DNA of 36,852 bases, from contig CAAGLL010000085.1 of assembly GCA_900770725.1 (NCBI GenBank), positions 1 through 36,852 on the forward strand. The letters are read 5' to 3'. Origin of the DNA: an uncultured Succinivibrio sp. (GTDB lineage Bacteria; Pseudomonadota; Gammaproteobacteria; Enterobacterales; Succinivibrionaceae). The notes below the pieces were generated by a model that saw only the letters and a list, made by a program, of their open reading frames with translations, was not told the origin of the DNA and searched no databases. The position numbers were made by a program, and so were the translations under genes. This document shows, piece by piece, positions 14,829-22,473 of this stretch; position 1 is the stretch's first letter, and every line of letters starts with the position of its first letter.

Positions 14829-15716
14829 ATGGTTCCTTGGGAGAGCGCGACCGTCCATGTGACCGCCCACGCCCTGCACTACGGCTCCGCCGTATTCGAA
14901 GGCATCCGCGCCTACAAGACCAGCAAGGGCCCGCAGATCTTCAGGCTCCAGGACCACATCAACCGCCTGTTCAACTCCGCCCGCATCTACCGCTTCCCGG
15001 TCTCCTACACCAAGCAGGACATCATGGAAGCCTGCAAGCTGAGCATCTCCGCCAACAACATGGAGTTCGGCTACATCCGTCCGCTGATCTTCATGGGCGA
15101 GGTCGGCCTGGGCGTCAAGTTCGCCAAGGGCAAGAACGCCGACGCGATGGTCTGCGCGCTGCCTTGGGGCAAGTACCTGGGCGAAGAGGGCATGAACAAG
15201 GGCGTGCGCGTCTGCGTCTCCTCCTGGCACAGGCTCGCCCCTGACACCATCCCGACCGAAGCCAAGGCCGCCGGCAACTACCTCTCGTCGATCCTGATCG
15301 CCAACGAGTGCACCGGCAACGGCTACGACGAGGCCATCGCGCTTGACACCCACGGGTACGTCTCCGAGGGCTCGGGCGAGAACGTCTTCTTAGTCAAGAA
15401 CAAGGTCCTCTACACCGCCCCGTTCACCAACGGCCTGCTTCCGGGCATCACCCGTGACGCGGTCATCCACTTCGCGCAGGATCTGGGCTATGAGGTGAAG
15501 GAGCAGCAGATCCCCCGCGAGGCTGTTTACTCAGCCGACGAGGCCTTCTTCTCCGGCACCGCCGCCGAGATCACCCCGATCGCCTCCTGCGACGGGCTGG
15601 ACATCGGCGAAGGCCACCGCGGCCCTGTCACCAAGGCCCTGCAGGATCACTTCTTCGACTACGTCGAAGGCAAGATCCCTGACAAGTACCACTGGCTGAC
15701 CCCTTGCAAGGACTGA
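14829..15716 (+). CDS. ilvE: Branched-chain amino acid aminotransferase
   Basis: Transaminates the keto acids of Ile, Val and Leu with glutamate, using PLP; last step of branched-chain synthesis. The 295 residues from the first ATG contain HVTAHALHYGSAVFEGIRAY, the PLP lysine K146 (EAKAAGNYLSSIL), GYVSEGSGENVF, and LPGITRDAV, all matching E. coli IlvE. K146 corresponds to K160 of E. coli, so this start is 14 residues short. Upstream, the same frame reads KKADHPNSLWYNGK, close to the E. coli N-terminus TTKKADYIWFNGE, back to a TGA at 14784-14786, with no ATG, GTG or TTG. The true start is thus uncertain: a rare codon, slippage at the six-A run (14786-14791) or a sequence error. The 14829 ATG has no good ribosome site. 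Confidence 0.9.
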   Translation: MVPWESATVHVTAHALHYGSAVFEGIRAYKTSKGPQIFRLQDHINRLFNSARIYRFPVSYTKQDIMEACKLSISANNMEFGYIRPLIFMGEVGLGVKFAKGKNADAMVCALPWGKYLGEEGMNKGVRVCVSSWHRLAPDTIPTEAKAAGNYLSSILIANECTGNGYDEAIALDTHGYVSEGSGENVFLVKNKVLYTAPFTNGLLPGITRDAVIHFAQDLGYEVKEQQIPREAVYSADEAFFSGTAAEITPIASCDGLDIGEGHRGPVTKALQDHFFDYVEGKIPDKYHWLTPCKD

Positions 15717-15754
15717 GCTTAGGCACTTGGACAAGGTTATAAGGCAATAGGACT

Positions 15755-15797
15755 AAAACCCGCAGCCGTGACGTCGGATCAGGGCCGCGGGTTTTTT
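15755..15797 (+). terminator. Terminator between ilvE and ilvD
   Basis: AAAACCCGC (15755-15763) pairs with GCGGGTTTT (15787-15795), with a large loop that may fold further, followed by a run of six T. It looks like a normal intrinsic terminator yet lies between two genes of one pathway that are usually cotranscribed. It may reduce transcription into ilvDA or mark the end of a separate ilvE unit. Confidence 0.75.
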
Positions 15798-15821
15798 CGT
15801 GCAGAAAAAGGATCATCGAAA

Positions 15822-17672
15822 ATGGCAAACAACTACCGCTCCAAAATCACCTACGAGGCCAAGAAGATGGCCGGCGCCAGGGCCCTGTGGAAGGCCACCG
15901 GCATGAAGGACTCCGATTTCGGCAAGCCGATCATCGCCGTCGCCAACTCGTTCACCCAGTTCGTGCCGGGCCACGTGCACCTCCACGACATCGGCCAGCT
16001 GGTGGTTTCCGAGATCGAGAAGGCCGGCGGCGTTGCCAAGGAGTTCAACACCATCGCGGTCGACGACGGCATCGCCATGGGCCACGACGGCATGCTCTAC
16101 TCGCTGCCCTCGCGCGACATCATCGCCGACTCGGTCGAGTACATGGTCAACGCCCACAAGGCCGACGCGCTGGTGTGCATCTCCAACTGCGACAAGGTCA
16201 CCCCGGGCATGCTGATGGCGGCCATGCGCCTGAACATCCCGACCATCTTCGTGTCAGGCGGCCCGATGGAGGCCGGCAGGCTCAAGGGCTGCGACTACAA
16301 CGTCGACCTCATCGACGCCATGATCGTCTCGGCAGAGCCGGGCGTTACCGACAAGGAAGTGAGCGACGTCGAGTACGCCGCCTGCCCGACCTGCGGCTCG
16401 TGCTCGGGCATGTTCACCGCCAACTCGATGAACTCGCTGACCGAGGCCCTGGGCCTCTCGCTGCCGGGCAACGGCTCGCTCGTCGCCACCCACAAGCTGC
16501 GCCGCGAGCTCTTCGTGAAGGCCGCGCACCGCATCGTCGAGATGGCCAAGGCCTACTACGAGAAGGGCGACAAGTCGGTGCTGCCGCGCTCGATCGCCAC
16601 CAAAGACACCTTTGAGAACGCGATGTCGCTCGACATAGCCATGGGCGGCTCGACCAACACCGTGCTGCACATCCTCGCCGTGGCCCAGGAGGCCGGCGTC
16701 GACTTCACGATGAAGGACATCGACGCGCTCTCCCGCAAGATCCCGCACATCTGCAAGGTCTCCCCTTCGACCCACCAGTACCACATGGAGGAGGTCCACA
16801 ACGCAGGCGGCATCATGAACATCCTCGCCCAGCTCAAGAAGCACCATCTCCTGCACGAGGGCAGCATGACCGTGAGCGGCCTGACCATCGGCCAGCAGAT
16901 CGACAAGTACGACATCGAGAAGACCCAGGATCCTGAGATCCTCAAGTTCTACCGCGCCTGCGGCGCCGGCAAGCGCAGCCTCGAGGCCTTCTCGCAGGAC
17001 ACCTACGCCGACAAGCTCGACACCGACAGGGCCAACGGCTGCATCCACGACATCGAGCACGCCTACTCCAAGGACGGCGGCCTGGCCGTGCTGCACGGCA
17101 ACCTCGCCATCAACGGCTGCATCGTCAAGACCGCAGGCGTTGACCAGTCGATCCTGAAGTTCGTCGGCCCTGCGAGGATCTTCGAGTCGCAGGAGGATGC
17201 CGTGGACGGCATCCTGGGCGGCAAGGTCAAGGCAGGCGATGTCGTGATCGTCCGCTACGAGGGGCCGCGCGGCGGCCCTGGCATGCAGGAGATGCTCTAC
17301 CCGACCTCCTACATCAAGTCCGTGGGCCTTGGAAAGAAGTGCGCCCTCATCACCGACGGCCGCTTCTCCGGCGGCTCGTCCGGATTGTCCATCGGCCACG
17401 TCTCCCCTGAGGCGGCCAACGGCGGCAACATCGGGCTTTTGGAGGAGAACGACATCATCGAGATCGACATCCCCAACCGCACCATCCGCATGGACGTCTC
17501 CGACGAGGAGCTTGCCAAGCGCCGCGCCAAGATGGAGGCCAAGGGCAAGAGGGCCTGGCTGCCTGAGCACCGCGACCGCAAGGTCTCGTTCGCGCTGCGC
17601 GCCTACGCCAAGATGGCCTCCAGCGCCGACAAGGGCGGCGTGCGCGACCGCAGCAAGCTCGAGGAGTTCTGA
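15822..17672 (+). CDS. ilvD: Dihydroxy-acid dehydratase
   Basis: Iron-sulfur enzyme that dehydrates dihydroxyisovalerate and dihydroxymethylvalerate to the keto acids of valine and isoleucine. At 616 residues it equals E. coli IlvD in length and is highly similar throughout. Signatures include NSFTQFVPGHVHLHDIG, CISNCDKVTPGMLMA (residues about 120-134), ACPTCGSCSGMFTANSMN (about 187-204), and ALITDGRFSGGSSGLSIGHV. The cysteines in the second and third are the expected cluster and active-site ligands. I chose ATG 15822 (MANNYRSKITYE), with AAGGATC upstream, over an in-frame codon at 15768 that lies inside the terminator. It ends three bases before ilvA. Confidence 0.97.
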   Translation: MANNYRSKITYEAKKMAGARALWKATGMKDSDFGKPIIAVANSFTQFVPGHVHLHDIGQLVVSEIEKAGGVAKEFNTIAVDDGIAMGHDGMLYSLPSRDIIADSVEYMVNAHKADALVCISNCDKVTPGMLMAAMRLNIPTIFVSGGPMEAGRLKGCDYNVDLIDAMIVSAEPGVTDKEVSDVEYAACPTCGSCSGMFTANSMNSLTEALGLSLPGNGSLVATHKLRRELFVKAAHRIVEMAKAYYEKGDKSVLPRSIATKDTFENAMSLDIAMGGSTNTVLHILAVAQEAGVDFTMKDIDALSRKIPHICKVSPSTHQYHMEEVHNAGGIMNILAQLKKHHLLHEGSMTVSGLTIGQQIDKYDIEKTQDPEILKFYRACGAGKRSLEAFSQDTYADKLDTDRANGCIHDIEHAYSKDGGLAVLHGNLAINGCIVKTAGVDQSILKFVGPARIFESQEDAVDGILGGKVKAGDVVIVRYEGPRGGPGMQEMLYPTSYIKSVGLGKKCALITDGRFSGGSSGLSIGHVSPEAANGGNIGLLEENDIIEIDIPNRTIRMDVSDEELAKRRAKMEAKGKRAWLPEHRDRKVSFALRAYAKMASSADKGGVRDRSKLEEF

Positions 17673-17675
17673 AAA

Positions 17676-19205
17676 ATGGCAGACAAGCCTTATGACGCGC
17701 AGGAGTACCTGCACAAGATCCTGCTGACGAGGATCTACGACCTCGTCAAGGTAACGCCGCTGCAGAAGCTCGACTCGCTCTCCTCGAGGCTGGGCGTCAA
17801 CGTGATGCTCAAGCGCGAGGATCTCCAGAAGATCCACTCGTTCAAGCTGCGAGGCGCCTACAACAAGATCAAGGAGCTCTCCGAGGCCCAGCTCAAGGCC
17901 GGCGTGATCACCGCGTCGGCCGGCAACCACGCCCAGGGCGTGGCGCTGTCGACCCAGAAGCTCGGCGTGCGCGCGGTCATCGTGATGCCGACCACCACCC
18001 CCGACCTCAAGGTCGACGCGGTGAGGCACTACGGCGCCGAGGTCGTGCTCTACGGCGACAGCTTCAACGAGTCCTACGACTACGCGATGCAGCTGTCCAA
18101 GAAGAAAGGCCTGACCATGATCCCGCCCTACGACGATCCGGACGTGATCATCGGGCAGGGCACCATCGCCCACGAGGTGGTGGGGCAGTGCGACCACATC
18201 GACACGATCTTCGTGCAGATCGGCGGCGGCGGCCTGGCCGCCGGCATCGCCGTCTACATCAAGGCCCTGGTGCCTGAGATCAAGGTCGTGGGCGTCGAGG
18301 CCGAGGGCAGCGCCTGCATGAAGGCCGCGCTCAAGGCCGGCAAGCCCGTGGACATCGGCTACGTCTCCCACTTTGCCGACGGCGTGGCCGTGAGCAAGGC
18401 CGGAAACGAGACCTTCAGGATCCTAAGCAAGTACCTCGATGACATCGTGACCTGCTCGAACGACGAGATCTGCGCTGCGATGAAGGACATCTTCGACGAC
18501 ACCCGCGCCATCGCCGAGCCGTCGGGGGCCCTCTCGCTTGCAGGCCTCAAGAAGTACGTGCGCGAGCACAACTGCAAGGCCGGCGGGAACTACGTGGCGA
18601 TCCTCTCAGGCGCCAACGTCAAGTTCCACACGCTGCGCCTGGTGGCCGAGCGCTGCGACGTCGGCGAGATGACCGAGGGCATACTCTCGGTCGAGATCCC
18701 CGAGCAGCGCGGATCCTTCCTGGAGTTCTGCAGGACCCTGGGCTCGAGGACCGTCACCGAGTTCAGCTACCGCCTGAGCGATCCCGAGCGCGCCCGCGTG
18801 TTCGCGTCGGTCGAGCTCACCGAGGGCAAGAAGGAGCTTGCCGAGATCTGCAAGTCGCTCAAGAAGAAGAACTACCTCGTCACCGATCTCACGGACGACG
18901 CGCTGGCCAAGGACCATGTGAGGTACATGGTCGGCGGGCATCCGCGCGCGAAGATCACCGAGAAGCTCTTCCTCTTCGAGTTCCCGGCCACCTCGAACGC
19001 GCTGTTGCGCTTCCTCGAGACGCTGGGCGACTCCTACAGCATCTCGCTGTTCCACTTCCGCATCACCGGCCTTGAGTTCTGCTCGGTGCTGTGCGGCTTC
19101 GACGTCACAGGCAAGGAAGACGGCGTTATGGACTTCGTCCGCGCCATCGGCTACCCTGCAACCGAGGTCACTTCAAACAGCACTTACCAGCAGTTCCTAA
19201 GATGA
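17676..19205 (+). CDS. ilvA: Threonine ammonia-lyase, biosynthetic
   Basis: PLP enzyme that converts threonine to 2-oxobutanoate and ammonia, the committed and isoleucine-inhibited step of isoleucine synthesis. The 509 residues comprise a catalytic domain and two C-terminal ACT-like domains (about 330-400 and 425-505), as in E. coli IlvA (514). The PLP lysine is K57 (HSFKLRGAYNK), with SAGNHAQGVALS next and the phosphate-binding glycine loop QIGGGGLAAG near 185. Presence of both ACT-like domains (ILSVEIPEQRGSFLEFC; LFLFEFPATSNALLRFL) indicates the allosteric anabolic form. Start three bases after ilvD, with GGAG at the end of ilvD. Confidence 0.97.
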   Translation: MADKPYDAQEYLHKILLTRIYDLVKVTPLQKLDSLSSRLGVNVMLKREDLQKIHSFKLRGAYNKIKELSEAQLKAGVITASAGNHAQGVALSTQKLGVRAVIVMPTTTPDLKVDAVRHYGAEVVLYGDSFNESYDYAMQLSKKKGLTMIPPYDDPDVIIGQGTIAHEVVGQCDHIDTIFVQIGGGGLAAGIAVYIKALVPEIKVVGVEAEGSACMKAALKAGKPVDIGYVSHFADGVAVSKAGNETFRILSKYLDDIVTCSNDEICAAMKDIFDDTRAIAEPSGALSLAGLKKYVREHNCKAGGNYVAILSGANVKFHTLRLVAERCDVGEMTEGILSVEIPEQRGSFLEFCRTLGSRTVTEFSYRLSDPERARVFASVELTEGKKELAEICKSLKKKNYLVTDLTDDALAKDHVRYMVGGHPRAKITEKLFLFEFPATSNALLRFLETLGDSYSISLFHFRITGLEFCSVLCGFDVTGKEDGVMDFVRAIGYPATEVTSNSTYQQFLR

Positions 19206-19678
19206 GAAAAGCGGCATCCGTCATCGCAGCAGCGCTCCTCTGCGGATCCTCCGCAGGGGAGTGCGCCGTAGCGCAAGGCGCGGACGGCGGCTTCGAGGTG
19301 CAGTCCGACCAAAGCGGCGTGACGTTCACGCGCGCAGACGGGCTGGCCTCGGCGTCGCTGCGCGTCATGCCGCCGGCGCTGGGCGTCTCCACCACCAAGG
19401 ACTACGCCCAGTACGTGATGGACCGCTACCGCGGCTGGGACTTAAAGCCCGTGGTGAGAGTGCGCGGCTTCACCTTCCGCTACGTGGACAACGCCCCCTG
19501 CTCGGGGCTTGTGACCTACTTCGATGGCAGGTCCTACCTGCTCTTCACAGGTTGCGGAGACGTGGGCGGGGACACGCTCAAGCCCCTCTACGAGGAGGCC
19601 GGGCGCAAGCTCAAGCTCAAGGAGAGCCTAAAGCGCGAGTCGCGCCCGAACATCTTCGGGGGCGGCGGGGCCAAGTAG
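19202..19678 (+). CDS. Small secreted protein of unknown function, coupled to ilvA
   Basis: I do not recognise this 158-residue protein. It starts with a Sec-type signal peptide (MRKAASVIAAALLCGSSAG); neither nearby cysteine fits a lipobox, because the preceding residue is Leu or Glu. The mature part is short, with two cysteines (NAPCSG, FTGCGD) about 20 residues apart that could form a disulfide, a YVMDRYRGW segment, and a basic, glycine-rich C-terminus (RPNIFGGGGAK). Its ATG overlaps the ilvA stop (ATGA), so translation is coupled. The function need not be related to isoleucine synthesis. The dsbA gene upstream shows that a disulfide-forming pathway is available. Confidence 0.8.
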   Translation: MRKAASVIAAALLCGSSAGECAVAQGADGGFEVQSDQSGVTFTRADGLASASLRVMPPALGVSTTKDYAQYVMDRYRGWDLKPVVRVRGFTFRYVDNAPCSGLVTYFDGRSYLLFTGCGDVGGDTLKPLYEEAGRKLKLKESLKRESRPNIFGGGGAK

Positions 19679-19699
19679 GCTCCAGACGGGATTGAAAAC

Positions 19700-19725
19700 A
19701 AAGCCCGGGGCATGCCCCGGGCTTT
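19700..19725. terminator. Bidirectional terminator between the ilv genes and hemY
   Basis: A perfect 26-base palindrome, AAAGCCCGGGGCA and its complement, between two convergent genes. It has an A-rich left flank and a T-rich right flank, so each strand gives a stem followed by a short T-tract. Confidence 0.8.
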
Positions 19726-19744
19726 GCCGTTTAAGGCGGCGCGC

Positions 19745-20947
19745 TTAGTACTTGAGCCTCACCGCTTCCTGGCGCTCGTCGAAGTTGGCGGCCTTTGAGA
19801 AGCAGTCGGTGGCCTCGGCGTAGTTCTGCTGGCTTGCGAGGATCTGCCCGATGCGGGTGTAGGTCTCGGCGGAGGGCTTGAGCTCCAGGGCCTTGCGGTA
19901 GTCGTCGAGGGCCTCCTGGTTCATGCCCAGGCGGTACTCGAGGTTGCCGCGCGCGGTGAGCAGCGGCAGGTTGACGGCCCCTGAGATCTCATCCTGCGCG
20001 GCGCTGTTGCGCAGGAAGTCGAGCACCTCGCGGTCGCCCTTCTCCCACTTGGAGACGGACTCGAGGATCGCAGGATCGAGCCCCTGCTTCAAAAAGCCCA
20101 TGGCGATGGAGCGCGCCTGCGACAGATCGCCTTCCTGCACGAGCCTTGCGGTGAAGGGGCCGGCCACCTTCGGATCGTGGCGCATCTGCCTTGAGAAGCC
20201 TTTCCAGAGCTCCTTGAGATCGGCGGGGGTCTTGGCGTCGCGCAGCTGCGAGGCGAAGAACTCCTCGTCTATCTGCCTGGCCTCGTCCTCGGTGATGAGC
20301 TTGTACTTCTGCAGATCCTTTGAGATGGACGAGAGCTTTCCAAGATCGTGCTCGCGCTGGTAGCTGAGGAAATAGAGCCTGTAGATCAGGCGGTTCTTGA
20401 GGCCGCGGCGGACCTTTGAGAGGTCTTCGAGCGCGGCCTTGGCGTTGTTGACGCGCAAGTTGAGCTTGGCGCGCACCACGCGCGAGGCCTCGGCGGCCTG
20501 GCGGGAGAACTTCTCGGCCTGATCGAGGAAGCTGCGGGTGAGCTCGTACTTGCCGATGTTGAACGATGCCTTGGCTCCCACGAAGAGCGCGCGCAGCGGG
20601 AGATCCTCGATGCTGCCGCTCTGGTTTAAGAGCTCGACGGTCTTGGCGTAGTCGCCTTCCTCATAGGCGAGGTAGGCCGCGTCCTGGAGCGCGTCCTGCT
20701 TCCTGAGGCTGCGCTTTTTGAACCAGCGGGCGGTGCCGTGGGGGATCGAGAGGAAGTGGGAGATGAGCGAGTAGGCAAGCCAGAGGGCTGCCAGGAAGAG
20801 CACGATGATGATCACCGCGGTGGTCACCGAGGTCTCGATGACGTAGTTGCCGACCACCATGTGGACGAAGCCCTGGGAGTCCGAGAGCATCGGCCCTAAG
20901 ACCACTGCGGCGCAGATGACCGCGAGGAAGGCTAGGAAGCGGATCAT
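19745..20947 (-). CDS. hemY: HemY-type inner-membrane TPR protein
   Basis: HemY is an inner-membrane protein with a cytoplasmic/periplasmic TPR domain, encoded after hemX in many proteobacteria. Its exact role in heme synthesis is unsettled, and it should not be confused with the Bacillus HemY oxidase. The 400-residue product has two N-terminal TM segments (residues about 3-22 and 41-64), then a conserved helix HGTARWFKKRSLRKQDALQ and TPR-like repeats to the end (for example NLEYRLGMNQEALDDYRKALELKP). Length matches E. coli HemY (398). Its ATG overlaps the hemX stop (ATGA), so the two are translated together. Confidence 0.88.
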   Translation of the reverse strand: MIRFLAFLAVICAAVVLGPMLSDSQGFVHMVVGNYVIETSVTTAVIIIVLFLAALWLAYSLISHFLSIPHGTARWFKKRSLRKQDALQDAAYLAYEEGDYAKTVELLNQSGSIEDLPLRALFVGAKASFNIGKYELTRSFLDQAEKFSRQAAEASRVVRAKLNLRVNNAKAALEDLSKVRRGLKNRLIYRLYFLSYQREHDLGKLSSISKDLQKYKLITEDEARQIDEEFFASQLRDAKTPADLKELWKGFSRQMRHDPKVAGPFTARLVQEGDLSQARSIAMGFLKQGLDPAILESVSKWEKGDREVLDFLRNSAAQDEISGAVNLPLLTARGNLEYRLGMNQEALDDYRKALELKPSAETYTRIGQILASQQNYAEATDCFSKAANFDERQEAVRLKY

Positions 20948-22323
20948 TTGGCCTCACCTCCGTCGGTTGCGGCCTTGGCCTGGGCGCCCTCCGCGCTGGC
21001 GCCAGGGCGGAGCACGCCCGAGCGCTTGCCCGCGATCTCGCGGAAGAGCGAGTAGCTTGAGAGCACGCTCGGCGCGTCGACGCTCACCTGGAGGTTCGCC
21101 ACCGAGTCGAGCGCGGCGATGTTGGCGCGGACGGCGTCGGACTTGCGGTCAAAGTAGCTCGTGATGAGCCCGCGGGCCTGCTCGACGTTGTTGTGGAAGG
21201 CGCTCTGATCGCCCTGGAAGAGCGCCTGCTTGGCCAGGAGCAGCAGCGAGCGGATGTTCTGCTTGAGGATCCCCGCCTGATCGGGCGAGAGGAAGCGGTT
21301 GACCGCCTCGTCATCGCGGCGGCGGATCTCGATGAAGCGGGAGGTGAAGCGCTCTAAGGAGTTCTTGAGGTTGTCCTTCCACCCCAGGTCCTGGGGGCTT
21401 TCAGATGCTACGCTTGCAGGCTTTGCCATTTCCTCGACCGCCATCGCGTCGATGTTCGAGTAGACGCTGTCGAGCTTGAAGCTGATGCCGCGGCGGTCGA
21501 CGCTGGGGATCCCCGAGAGCTTGACCGTGTCGGAGCTTATGGCCTGGCGCACCTTGATGACGTCAGGATCCTCGATGCCCTCGAGCATCGAGTCGGCGTC
21601 CTTCAGGCACCAGACGGCCGAGGTCAGATCGTCTGAGAACACCGCCATGCGGAAGGCGGAGCTTACAAGGAAGTAGGCTTGGGCGATCTTCCAGTCGTCG
21701 GGATTGCGCTCCTCGTAGCGCTTGAGCCTCGCATTGGCGGAGTCAAGCGAGCTCTCGGCGCTGGCAAGGCGCTTCTCAAGCCCCTCGACCGTGGCCTTGA
21801 GCGACTCGGAGTCCTTCTGCAAGGCCGCGTTGGCCTCCAGGAGCTGGTCCACCCGGGTGCCCTGGGACTCGAAGGCGTCGAGCACCTTCTCGGCGCGCGC
21901 GCTGCTCTGCTCCGAGGAGAGGCGCAGCGCGTCGGAGGCGGAGACGGCCTTGCTCAGGTTCTGGCTGAAGTAGACGGCAAGGCCGGCGCAGGCTGCGATG
22001 GCGATGAGCGCAAGCGCGCCCAGAAAGGTGGTGCGGCCGCGCAGCGCGCGGATGTCGCGGTCCACGATGGCGTCGTGCAGCCGCGCGGGGGCCAACTCGG
22101 CACTCCCGGCCTGCGCGCTCTGCACGGCCTTCTTCGCCGAAGGCTCCTTGGACTTGGGAGACGGGGCGGGGGCGCCGGCCTTCTCGCCTTCCCTGAGGAT
22201 CCGCGCCTGCTCCTCTATGGCCTGGACCTCGGCGTTGAGCTTGTCGATGCGATCCTGCTCGGCCTTGTCCGCGCCCTCGGGATTGCCGGGGGCGGAAGCC
22301 TTGTCCTGTACCTTCTCTGCCAT
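20944..22323 (-). CDS. hemX: HemX-like single-span membrane protein
   Basis: HemX is annotated as uroporphyrinogen-III C-methyltransferase-like, but family members have no proven methylase activity. The 459-residue product has a charged, Ala/Lys/Glu-rich cytoplasmic N-terminus with an early coiled coil (about 20-45), one TM segment (GALALIAIAACAGLAVYF, near 100-118), a coiled coil (about 125-205) and a helical C-terminal domain with the family motifs DAIVDRD before the membrane, and SAFRMAVFSDD and RFLSPDQAGILKQNIRSLLLLAKQAL-like sequence after it. In enterics hemX follows hemC and hemD; here it is the first gene, directly divergent from cyaA, with its own TAGAAT -10. Confidence 0.85.
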   Translation of the reverse strand: MAEKVQDKASAPGNPEGADKAEQDRIDKLNAEVQAIEEQARILREGEKAGAPAPSPKSKEPSAKKAVQSAQAGSAELAPARLHDAIVDRDIRALRGRTTFLGALALIAIAACAGLAVYFSQNLSKAVSASDALRLSSEQSSARAEKVLDAFESQGTRVDQLLEANAALQKDSESLKATVEGLEKRLASAESSLDSANARLKRYEERNPDDWKIAQAYFLVSSAFRMAVFSDDLTSAVWCLKDADSMLEGIEDPDVIKVRQAISSDTVKLSGIPSVDRRGISFKLDSVYSNIDAMAVEEMAKPASVASESPQDLGWKDNLKNSLERFTSRFIEIRRRDDEAVNRFLSPDQAGILKQNIRSLLLLAKQALFQGDQSAFHNNVEQARGLITSYFDRKSDAVRANIAALDSVANLQVSVDAPSVLSSYSLFREIAGKRSGVLRPGASAEGAQAKAATDGGEAK

Positions 22324-22363
22324 TGCCGAAGACTCCCATGCTTAAGCGAAAAACACTGGCCCG

Positions 22364-22437
22364 ATTCTAGCACGAAGCCCCCGCGCAGACCCCCGGCCGC
22401 GTCACAGCCCGGAAGGGCGCGCGGGGCATGGTAGAAT
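22364..22437. promoter_or_regulatory. Divergent -10 boxes for hemX and cyaA
   Basis: TAGAAT occurs in both directions within the 150-bp gap: on the minus strand at 22369-22364 (for hemXY, about 40 bases before its start) and on the plus strand at 22432-22437 (for cyaA, about 37 bases before its GTG). Neither has a convincing -35 element. I see no full CRP palindrome here, only an isolated TCACA at 22402-22406. Confidence 0.5.
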
Positions 22438-22473
22438 CAGGCCTGCCGGGATCTTGGGGGCAGGGAGGCGTAG

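Noticed and set aside
16254..18371. A 705-codon open frame antisense to ilvD and ilvA
   Set aside because: It is a mirror of two highly conserved genes in GC-rich DNA, where the complement of GC-rich third positions rarely contains stops. The translation is low-complexity and matches nothing.
22401..22437. CRP site controlling cyaA
   Set aside because: Only a single TCACA half-site is present; the opposite half does not match TGTGA at the required spacing.
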